Position numbers and translations under genes: made by a program. 36,454 nt of DNA from NCBI RefSeq assembly GCF_000955955.1, contig NZ_JYJG01000259.1, positions 1 through 36,454 on the forward strand, given 5' to 3'. This DNA comes from Lentzea aerocolonigenes. Its GTDB lineage: Bacteria > Actinomycetota > Actinomycetes > Mycobacteriales > Pseudonocardiaceae. Below are positions 14,588 to 22,207 of this stretch, one piece after another (the stretch's first letter is position 1; every line of letters begins with the position of its first letter). The notes under the pieces were generated by a model. It was not told the DNA's origin. It searched no databases and was given only the letters and a program-made list of their open reading frames with translations.

Positions 14588-17500
14588 GTGATTCGACACC
14601 TGGCGATACTCGTCATCGCCGCGGCCACGCTCGTCGCACCACCCGCGTCCGCAGCGGCACCAAAACCACCCGAACAGACATCCGAGGCCTCGCACCGGAT
14701 CACGCTCATCACCGGAGACGTCGTCGACTACACCGAACGTTCGGACGGGCGCAAACTCGCCCAGATCCACGCCGCGCCCAGGGACGGCGAAGAGCCGATC
14801 TTCCACACCATGACGACGCCTGACGGCCTGTTCGTCTACCCGTCCGACGCGATGGGCGTGCTGACCTCGGGCACGGTGGAACGCACGCTCTTCAACGTCA
14901 CCGAACTCGTCCGCGCCGGCCAGGCCGACGACCGCACCTCCACCGTCCCGGTGCTCCTGACCGGCGGCTTCTCCGCGAGCGCCCACACCAGGATCAGCAG
15001 CCTCAACGCGTCCGGCGTCCACGTCGAGAAGGCCAAGGCGCGGGAGTTCTGGCGTTCGCTCGACATGAGCGCCAAGTCCGGCACGCGCCTGAAGTTCGAC
15101 CGGCCGATCCACGTCGCGCTCGACCAGACCACGAAGCAGATCGGCGCGCCGGAAGCGTGGCAGCGGGGCCTGGACGGCACCGGCGTCACGGTCGCCGTCG
15201 TCGACACCGGAGTCGACACCGGCCACCCGGACCTCGCGGCGAAGATCACCGCGACGGAGAACTTCTCCGACGAACCGGACGTCACCGACCGGCACGGCCA
15301 CGGCACGCACGTCGCGTCGATCGTCGCGGGCACCGGAGCCAAGTACAAGGGAGTCGCCCCAGGCGCTCAGCTGGTGATCGCGAAGGTGTTCAACGGCGCG
15401 GGCGAGGCCGACACCTCGCAGGTGATGGCCGGCATCGAGTGGGCGGCCCGCTCGGGCGCGAAGATCGTCAACCTGAGCCTCGGCGGAGACGTCACGGACG
15501 GCTCCGACGAGCTGAGCGCGCTGGTGGACCAGTTGTCCGCGGAAACCGGCGCGCTGTTCGTGGTGGCGGCGGGCAACAACGGCCCAGCAGGGCGTTCGGT
15601 CACGTCTCCCGGTGCCGCGGCCTCGGCGCTGACGGTCGGCGCGGTCGACCGGCAGAACAAGCTGGCGCCGTTCAGCAGCACCGGTCCGCGGATCGGGGAC
15701 GCGCTGGTGAAGCCGGAGATCAACGCGCCTGGCGTCGGAGTGGTGGCGGCGCGTGCTGCCGGCACGTCGATGGGAGCTCCGGTCGACGACCTCCACACGG
15801 CCGCTTCGGGAACGTCGATGGCCACGCCGCACGTCGCGGGGGCGGCGGCGTTGCTGGCTCAGCAGCACCCTGACTGGAACGCGCAGACGTTGAAGAACGC
15901 ACTGGTCACGAGTGCGGCGGATGTCGGGATGGCCTGGCACGAGCAGGGAGCCGGGCGGCTGGACGTCGCGCGCGCGGTCACGCAGAAGGCCACGGCGACC
16001 GCGTCCGCGAGTTTCGGAAGGTATGAGCGTGGACCAGGTGGATCCATCACTCGAGAATTGAGCTACACCAACGATTCCGCCACCCCGCTCACCCTGGATC
16101 TCACCACCGCCCTCAAGGGCTGGGACGGCAAGCCCACCACCGCCTTCAGCCTCGCCCCGAGTCGCCTCGCCATCCCTGCCCACGCCAAGGCCACGGCAAC
16201 CCTCTCCGTCGACCCCGAGGCGGGCCCGGCGGGTGTCTACGGCGGCACCATCACCGCCACCGGCCCCGCGACCACCCTCCGCACCCCGGTCAGCATTTAC
16301 GAAGCACCCCAGACGTTCCCCGTGTCGGTCCACGTCCGCGACGCCACCGGCAAACCCCCGGCCCCGGCGTTCGGCCAGCTCATCGACGACTCCAACGGCG
16401 GCGACGACGTCAACGACCCCTTCGACGACACCGTCAGCTACTACTTCGACGTCGTGAACGGAGAAGGCCTCGCCAACGTCCCGAGCGGCCGCTACTCCGC
16501 GGTCAGCTGGGCGACCGAGAACACCGCCACCACACGGCGCTGGTCCGCGCTCGCCGCACCGGAGCTGACCATCACCGGCGCCCATGAGGTGTCACTGGAC
16601 GCGCAGAAGACGGTTCCCGTCGAGGTCGTGCCACCGAACCCGGCCGAGCAACGCGATCGCACGGTCACCATGCGCCGCGTGCTCCCCGCCGAGGGCGACA
16701 AGCTGCCGCTGATCGTGGAGACGGCCGCCGTGCTGGGCTCCGCGCCGTGGGAGGTCCACACGACCCCGGCCGCGGCGGCGAAGAAGGGCGCGATCTCGTT
16801 GCAGGACAACGTGACCCTGCAGACCACGACCATCACCCTGACCTCCGGCGGCCGGACGGTGCAGGCGGAGGGTGACGTCTCCAGGTGGCCGGGCGACATC
16901 ACCGACGGCATCAAGGTCGTCAAGCTCAGGGCCGACACTCCCGCCAACCTGGTGAAGGCCGCCAACGCCGCCGCGACCGCAGCGGCACAGGAAGGCAAGA
17001 AGGCCGTCTTGTCCTATGTGGACCAGACTGGCGCGCTCCCGCTCACCGGACTCGCGAGCACCGCGCTGCCGTCACTGAGCATCGGCAACGCCGACGGTGA
17101 GTTCCTGGCGAAGCAGACCGCCATCAGGCTGAGCATCAGGCCGGCCCCGGAAGCCGTGTTCAACCTGAGCTTCCTGGACGCCAACGGCATCCCGGCCGAC
17201 CACCGCCGGACGGTCGACCCGGCCGGCCTCGTCAAGCGCGACACCTCCTACCACGCCGACAAGCCGGGCCTGACCGTGCAGAAGACGTGGTACCCGTTCC
17301 CGACCGGCCTGTGGCAGTCGCAGATCCTGCGCGGCACGACGTTCACCCCGCCCGTCGCCTGGACGGAGTACATCGGGCCCGGTGACGAGAGGATCGTCTG
17401 GAAGCGGCACGTCACGCTGAGCGGCACGGACGCCAAGGGGCAACGCGCGGCCATGACCATGTTCCAGGAGAACGTGTTCCGCACGGGTGCACCTCCCGCG

Positions 17501-18283
17501 GCGGAGAGGTGGTTCGCCGGTCCGATGCACAGCACCGCGATCGAGCTGCAGTCCGACCACCCGGCCCGCTATCCCGCGGCCGGCGACTCGTGGCGCCAGC
17601 TCTGCTCCAACTGCCGCACCGGAGACACGTTCGTCCCGGCTCTGCAATGGACGGACGACAACCCAGGTCACTACACGAACCCCTACCAGAACAGCAAGTT
17701 CTTCACGACGACCAAGGTCCGGCTGTTCAAGGGAGACACCGAGATCCCGGCCGACCCGCGGCCACTGGCGTTCTACCCGACCTTCCAACTGGCGCCGGAG
17801 AAGGCGAACTACCGTCTCGAGACGGTCGAGACCCAGGCGCCGGGAGCCGTGGCGGGCGCGATCAACCCCGTGCTGTTCACCCTCGCCTCGCGCACCGAGA
17901 CCAGCTGGACGTTCCAGTCCTACCGGTCGCAGAACCCTCCCCCGCGCGGCTACTCCTGTCACGACGGCGCCGCGACCTGCCAGTTCCAGCCGCTCATCCG
18001 GCTGCGCCACGACCTGCCGCTCGACCTCACCAACTCCGCACCGGCCGGCAAACCGTTCGTCTACCACGTCAGCGCGACGAACAGCGTGCCGATCACGGTG
18101 GTGAAGGTGCAGTGGTCGGCGGACGGCGCGAAGTGGCAGCAGGCGGCCACGCAACCCGACGGAGACCGGTGGCAGGTCACGATCGACCAGCCCACCGGTG
18201 ACGTCTGGCTGCGCACCGAAGCCAGGGACGGCGCGGGCAACACCGTCACCCAGACCATCCAGAAGGCCTTCAAGACTCACTGA
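14588..18283 (+). CDS. Secreted S8 (subtilisin-like) serine protease
   Basis: This 1231-residue extracellular subtilase has a signal peptide at about residues 1-23 and a propeptide up to about residue 185. The catalytic domain carries Asp206 (VAVVDTGVD), His238 (DRHGHGTHVAS), the oxyanion Asn330 (AAGNNGP) and Ser410 (SGTSMATPHVAG). The remaining 750-odd residues hold beta-rich domains, with Cys pairs near the end (LCSNCRTG; SCHDGAATC). The GTG start follows GGAGGAGGGC. Large subtilases of this build are common in actinomycetes, often with a TrmB/LuxR-like regulator next door, as here (7-bp tail-to-tail overlap). The substrate is unknown. Confidence 0.95.
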   Translation: MIRHLAILVIAAATLVAPPASAAAPKPPEQTSEASHRITLITGDVVDYTERSDGRKLAQIHAAPRDGEEPIFHTMTTPDGLFVYPSDAMGVLTSGTVERTLFNVTELVRAGQADDRTSTVPVLLTGGFSASAHTRISSLNASGVHVEKAKAREFWRSLDMSAKSGTRLKFDRPIHVALDQTTKQIGAPEAWQRGLDGTGVTVAVVDTGVDTGHPDLAAKITATENFSDEPDVTDRHGHGTHVASIVAGTGAKYKGVAPGAQLVIAKVFNGAGEADTSQVMAGIEWAARSGAKIVNLSLGGDVTDGSDELSALVDQLSAETGALFVVAAGNNGPAGRSVTSPGAAASALTVGAVDRQNKLAPFSSTGPRIGDALVKPEINAPGVGVVAARAAGTSMGAPVDDLHTAASGTSMATPHVAGAAALLAQQHPDWNAQTLKNALVTSAADVGMAWHEQGAGRLDVARAVTQKATATASASFGRYERGPGGSITRELSYTNDSATPLTLDLTTALKGWDGKPTTAFSLAPSRLAIPAHAKATATLSVDPEAGPAGVYGGTITATGPATTLRTPVSIYEAPQTFPVSVHVRDATGKPPAPAFGQLIDDSNGGDDVNDPFDDTVSYYFDVVNGEGLANVPSGRYSAVSWATENTATTRRWSALAAPELTITGAHEVSLDAQKTVPVEVVPPNPAEQRDRTVTMRRVLPAEGDKLPLIVETAAVLGSAPWEVHTTPAAAAKKGAISLQDNVTLQTTTITLTSGGRTVQAEGDVSRWPGDITDGIKVVKLRADTPANLVKAANAAATAAAQEGKKAVLSYVDQTGALPLTGLASTALPSLSIGNADGEFLAKQTAIRLSIRPAPEAVFNLSFLDANGIPADHRRTVDPAGLVKRDTSYHADKPGLTVQKTWYPFPTGLWQSQILRGTTFTPPVAWTEYIGPGDERIVWKRHVTLSGTDAKGQRAAMTMFQENVFRTGAPPAAERWFAGPMHSTAIELQSDHPARYPAAGDSWRQLCSNCRTGDTFVPALQWTDDNPGHYTNPYQNSKFFTTTKVRLFKGDTEIPADPRPLAFYPTFQLAPEKANYRLETVETQAPGAVAGAINPVLFTLASRTETSWTFQSYRSQNPPPRGYSCHDGAATCQFQPLIRLRHDLPLDLTNSAPAGKPFVYHVSATNSVPITVVKVQWSADGAKWQQAATQPDGDRWQVTIDQPTGDVWLRTEARDGAGNTVTQTIQKAFKTH

Positions 18284-19266
18284 GGAGGCAGCAAGGACTT
18301 GGCACCGCGAGCAGCAGCGCGCAGACCCGCCTGAAACCGGGTCTGCGCGCCCAGCTCGTCCATCAACCGGTGCAGCCGCCGCTGAAACGTCCGATAACTC
18401 AACCCGAGCTGCTTCGCGATGCTCCGATCAGGCAGCCCGGTGGCCAGCAACGCCAGCAGCCGCGCATCCGCGATCGAGATCTCGTTGGAGGTCGGCTCAC
18501 CGGGCAAGGCCAGCGGCACCGCGTCCTCCCACAACCGCGAGAACAACGCGCCGAGCGAGTCCAGCAACGCCGACCGGTGCACGATGACCGCGCTCTCCAG
18601 CACCGTCTCCGTGCTGTGCAACGGGATCAGCCCCAGGTGGGCATCCGCGAGGATCATCTTCGTCGGCGCCACCGCCACTACCCGCGCCTCCTCCCCCAGC
18701 GACAGCCCCATTTCCAGGTCAGCGCGCAAGTCGTGCAGCTCCAGCGCCTGCCGCTCGTAGATCCCCCGAAACCGCACACCACGCTGCAGCAGTTCCTCCT
18801 CGACGGGATGCAAGGAGGTGGGCGGCTTCGCGTACGGGGGCTTGTCCACGAACCGCACCTCGTGCCGAGCTGTCCGCATCACCTGGTCGACGCGCTGAGA
18901 GATCGCCGAGGCCCCGTGCACCACCTCGACGAGGTCCGCGGGAGCGCGCACACCGGCCGCCCGCTCGTACCGCACCTGCAGCTCGCCGGCCAGCAACCGG
19001 TCCCGCCGCAGGTCGTCCTCACAGCGCAGGAAGTACGCGGCCAGCGCCACATCAGGCGCGACGGCCGTGTGCAGGCCGTTGACGTGGTGCACGAAACCCA
19101 GATCGGTCAAGGACCCCAACGCGGTGCGAACGACCCGCTCAGCCAGTTCTGTGGCAACACAAAGCTCCGTCACACCGAGTTGATACGAGTCCACGAGCGT
19201 CTCGTAAACCGCGAGCTCCGCCGGACGCAATCCGAGCACACAAGCCAGTATGCCGACTTCGGGCAT
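18277..19266 (-). CDS. TrmB/LuxR-type transcriptional regulator
   Basis: This 329-residue regulator has an N-terminal winged-helix resembling TrmB (LGLRPAELAVYETLVDSYQL, residues 12-31), a middle region of PLD/TrmB-effector type (about 90-250), and a C-terminal LuxR-like helix-turn-helix (ADARLLALLATGLPDRSIAK, then RTFQRRLHRLM). It has no receiver domain. It ends inside the last codons of the protease gene and diverges from the GH28 operon, so it could regulate either; the inverted repeat at 19291-19319 lies in its promoter region. The effector is unknown. Confidence 0.87.
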   Translation of the reverse strand: MPEVGILACVLGLRPAELAVYETLVDSYQLGVTELCVATELAERVVRTALGSLTDLGFVHHVNGLHTAVAPDVALAAYFLRCEDDLRRDRLLAGELQVRYERAAGVRAPADLVEVVHGASAISQRVDQVMRTARHEVRFVDKPPYAKPPTSLHPVEEELLQRGVRFRGIYERQALELHDLRADLEMGLSLGEEARVVAVAPTKMILADAHLGLIPLHSTETVLESAVIVHRSALLDSLGALFSRLWEDAVPLALPGEPTSNEISIADARLLALLATGLPDRSIAKQLGLSYRTFQRRLHRLMDELGAQTRFQAGLRAAARGAKSLLPPQ

Positions 19267-19290
19267 CCGTTGACGCGGGGCCGGAACGAG

Positions 19291-19319
19291 GTGTAGACAT
19301 CGGTTGAAAAGGTTTACAC
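19291..19319. promoter_or_regulatory. Inverted repeat between the LuxR-type regulator and GH28 operon
   Basis: GTGTAGAC (19291-19298) and GTTTACAC (19312-19319) are inverted with one mismatch and a 13-bp spacer. The site is 25-53 bp upstream of the regulator start and 64-92 bp upstream of the GH28 start. It is a candidate shared operator. Confidence 0.45.
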
Positions 19320-19357
19320 ATCCTTCTCATTTGCCGCCGCCGCAGCTTGTTGTGCAA

Positions 19358-19367
19358 ACGCATGCGT
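19358..19367. promoter_or_regulatory. ACGCATGCGT palindrome before GH28
   Basis: This perfect 10-bp palindrome lies 15 bp before the start codon at 19383, next to the AAAGGAC ribosome site. A protein bound here would block transcription or translation start. No binder is assigned. Confidence 0.35.
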
Positions 19368-19382
19368 GCGAAAGGACGGCCG

Positions 19383-20807
19383 ATGGAGCCCAACCGCCGC
19401 GACTTCCTCAAAGTCGCCGGTGCCACCGCTGGTGTCACGATGTTGTCCGGGTCGTTCCTGTCCACTCCGATCGCGTCGGCGGAAGAACACCTGGCGATCC
19501 CGATGGCCGAGTCGCCGTGGGACCAGGTGCCCGCGATCCTGGCCAAGATCGTCCCGCCCACGTTCCCCGCGGCGAAGTTCGACATCACGGCGTACGGCGC
19601 CAAGGGTGACGGCAAGACGAAGAACACCGATGCGTTCAAGAAGGCCATCGAAGCCTGCAACGCGGCGGGCGGCGGGCAGGTCGTGGTGCCCAAAGGCAGC
19701 TTCCTCACCGGCGCGATCACCCTGCTGAGCAACGTGAACCTGGTCGTCTCCGAGGGCGCGACCATCAGGTTCTCCACCGATCCCAAGGACTTCCCGCTGG
19801 TCTACACGCGGTGGCAGGGCATCGAGTGCATGAACTTCTCGTCGTTCATCTACGCCCGCAAGGCCGAGAACATCGCGATCACCGGTCCGGGCCTGATCGA
19901 CGGTCAGGGTCCGTCCGGACCGTGGTTCGACTACGACGACAAGCGGCAGCCCGACTGGGAGCAGCTGCAGAAGTGGGCCGTGGACAACAAGCCCGTGACG
20001 GACCGCAAGTTCGGCATGGGCCACTACCTCAAGCCGAACATGGTGACGCTCTACGAGTGCAAGAACATCCTCATCGACGGCGTGCAGCTGCGGAACTCCG
20101 CGATGTGGAACGTGCATCCCGTGCTGTGCACCAACGTGACGATCCGCAACATCTTCGTCTACAGCCGTGGCGGCATGGTCGACGGCTGCGACCCGGAGGC
20201 CTCGCAGTACGTGCACATCACCGGCTGCCGGTTCGACTGCGGCGACGACGGCATCGCGATCAAGGCGGGCCGCGACATCGACGGCCGGCGCGTGGGTGTG
20301 GCGAGCGAGAACATCGTCATCGAGAACTGCTCGTTCGAGGGCCGCTGGGGCGCGCTGACGGTCGGCAGCGAGATGTCCGGTGGCGTGCGCAACGTGTTCT
20401 TCCAGGACTGCACGGTGAAGAAGGGCTCCTCGTACAAACCGTTCCACGTGCTGTACATCAAGACGAACAAGCGGCGCGGCGGCACCGTGGAGAACATCCA
20501 CGCCCGGCGCATCAAGGCAACGGACGTCGACCGCGAGGCGATCATGGTGACGCTGAACTACAGCCTCACCGGCCCCGGCTACGGCCCGATCGTGAACCCC
20601 AAGGTGCAGAACATCACCGCCGACGGTTTCACCGTCAACGGGGTCAAGAAGACCGCGGTCACGCTGGACGGCATGTCCGAGTCGCACATCAGGAACGTGG
20701 CGATCTCGAACAGCACGTTCACAGGAGTCACGACCGCCAAGCCCAGCCTCAAGAACGCTGACGGCACCACGTTCACGAACGTCACCATCAACGGCAAGAA
20801 GGTCTGA
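19383..20807 (+). CDS. GH28 family pectin-degrading enzyme 1, Tat-exported
   Basis: This 474-residue right-handed beta-helix protein belongs to glycoside hydrolase family 28, whose members hydrolyse galacturonan or rhamnogalacturonan. A twin-arginine signal (NRRDFLKVAG) exports it folded. The core begins at YGAKGDGKTKNTDAF. Candidate catalytic acids are Asp267 (MVDGCD) and Asp288-Asp289 (CGDDGIAIKAGRD). The usual GHG motif before the IGSE strand is replaced by RWG (321-323), so the histidine is missing. The ATG at 19383 follows AGGA. It is the first gene of an operon, 11 bp before the second GH28 gene. Exo-acting specificity is inferred from the GRDIDGRRVG insert. Confidence 0.9.
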   Translation: MEPNRRDFLKVAGATAGVTMLSGSFLSTPIASAEEHLAIPMAESPWDQVPAILAKIVPPTFPAAKFDITAYGAKGDGKTKNTDAFKKAIEACNAAGGGQVVVPKGSFLTGAITLLSNVNLVVSEGATIRFSTDPKDFPLVYTRWQGIECMNFSSFIYARKAENIAITGPGLIDGQGPSGPWFDYDDKRQPDWEQLQKWAVDNKPVTDRKFGMGHYLKPNMVTLYECKNILIDGVQLRNSAMWNVHPVLCTNVTIRNIFVYSRGGMVDGCDPEASQYVHITGCRFDCGDDGIAIKAGRDIDGRRVGVASENIVIENCSFEGRWGALTVGSEMSGGVRNVFFQDCTVKKGSSYKPFHVLYIKTNKRRGGTVENIHARRIKATDVDREAIMVTLNYSLTGPGYGPIVNPKVQNITADGFTVNGVKKTAVTLDGMSESHIRNVAISNSTFTGVTTAKPSLKNADGTTFTNVTINGKKV

Positions 20808-20818
20808 GGAGAACCCCT

Positions 20819-22207
20819 GTGTCCTTGTCACGTCGTGATTTCGCGCGTGTGTCCGGCCTGACGGCCGCTGGTCTCCTGCTCCCCGCAGGCGTTGCGGCCG
20901 CAGAACCCGCTCTGGGCCGGGACCCGTGGCGGGAGGTGCCGCTCATCCTCGCGCGCATCTGCCCGCCACGCTTCCGCAGGAAGGACTACGACGTCACCGC
21001 GTACGGCGCGAGGGGTGACGGCCTCACCAAGAACACCGAGGCGTTCTACCGCGCGATCACGGCGTGCCACCGAGCCGGTGGGGAACGTGTGGTCGTTCCC
21101 GCGGGCACGTTCCTCACCGGCGGCATTCGTTTGCTGTCCAATGTGGAGCTTCACCTGAACGAGGGCGCCACGATCAAGTTCTCCACCGACCCCAACGACT
21201 ACCTGCCGCTCGTGCTCACCCGCTGGGAGGGCACGCTCTGCTACAACTACCAGCCGTTCATCTACGCGTTCGAGCAGCAGAACATCGCGATCACCGGCAA
21301 GGGTACGATCGACGGCGACGCGTTGAGCGGCAAGTGGGCGAGCTGGGGTGCGGGCTCCACGCCGTTGCTGCGCCAGTGGGGCGAGGACGGCGTGCCCGTC
21401 GAGGAACGCATCATGGGCGTCGGCAAGAACATGCGGCCGAACATGATCCAGTTCTTCCGCTGCAGGAACCTCCTGGTGGAGGACGTGTTCATCAAGAACC
21501 CGGCGATGTGGTCGCTGCACTTCGTGTTCTCGCAGAACATCACCGTGCGCCGGATCGAGGTCTACTCGACCAACTCGCAGGGTGACGGCGTCGACCTCGA
21601 CTCGTCGTCCTACGCGCACGTGCACGACTCGAAGTTCAACACCAACGACGACTGCGTCGTCATCAAGTCCGGACGGGATGCCGACGGACGGCGGGTCGGC
21701 ATCCCGTCCACCCACATCGTGGTGGAGCGCAACAAGTTCTCCGGCCGCTGGGGCGGGATCACGATCGGCAGCGAGATGTCCGGCGGCGTCTCCGAGGTCT
21801 TCTGCCGCGACTGCGAGATCAACGCGCCGGACTTCCCCGGCCGCTACCCGATCAAGCACGCCCTCTACATCAAGTGCAACCAGGACCGCGGCGGCGTGAT
21901 CGACGGCGTGCACCTGCGCAACGTCTTCGGGCAGAACGTCGAGCGCGAGATCCTGTTCGTCTCGATGTACTACCAGAACGGCGGCACGAAGGGCTTCTTC
22001 CCGCAGATCAACAACATCACGGTCGACCGGATGAAGATCACCAACGGGAAGCTGGCGGCCTGCTTCCGCGGGTTCCCCGAACAGCACATCAAGAACGTGC
22101 AGATCACGAACTCGGCGTTCACCGGCATCACCGAGCCGAACCTGATCGAGAACACCGACAACCTGGTGTTCCGCAACACCACGATCAACGGGGTGGTGCC
22201 GGCGTGA
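20819..22207 (+). CDS. GH28 family pectin-degrading enzyme 2, Tat-exported
   Basis: This 462-residue paralogue of the preceding gene also has a twin-arginine signal (LSRRDFARVSG) and the same DPWREVPLILARI entry before the beta-helix. Candidate acids are Asp256 (QGDGVD) and Asp277-Asp278 (NDDCVVIKSGRD). The GHG motif is again RWG (310-312). The RIK-like motif seen in enzyme 1 (ARRIKAT) reads LRNVFGQ here, so substrate contacts differ. The GTG start follows GAGGAG. The stop overlaps the GH31 start by 4 bp (GTGA). The two enzymes may act on different linkages of one polymer. Confidence 0.9.
   Translation: MSLSRRDFARVSGLTAAGLLLPAGVAAAEPALGRDPWREVPLILARICPPRFRRKDYDVTAYGARGDGLTKNTEAFYRAITACHRAGGERVVVPAGTFLTGGIRLLSNVELHLNEGATIKFSTDPNDYLPLVLTRWEGTLCYNYQPFIYAFEQQNIAITGKGTIDGDALSGKWASWGAGSTPLLRQWGEDGVPVEERIMGVGKNMRPNMIQFFRCRNLLVEDVFIKNPAMWSLHFVFSQNITVRRIEVYSTNSQGDGVDLDSSSYAHVHDSKFNTNDDCVVIKSGRDADGRRVGIPSTHIVVERNKFSGRWGGITIGSEMSGGVSEVFCRDCEINAPDFPGRYPIKHALYIKCNQDRGGVIDGVHLRNVFGQNVEREILFVSMYYQNGGTKGFFPQINNITVDRMKITNGKLAACFRGFPEQHIKNVQITNSAFTGITEPNLIENTDNLVFRNTTINGVVPA

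Noticed and set aside
14570..16585. Long open frame of 671 codons antisense to the subtilase
   Set aside because: It is Arg/Gly/Asp-rich shadow sequence, lacks any family motif, and lies opposite a gene with a complete catalytic triad.
18264..18275. Fifth copy of the TGAAGG palindrome (GAAGGCCTTC)
   Set aside because: It lies inside subtilase codons, lacks the three-base centre and linker, and is probably chance.
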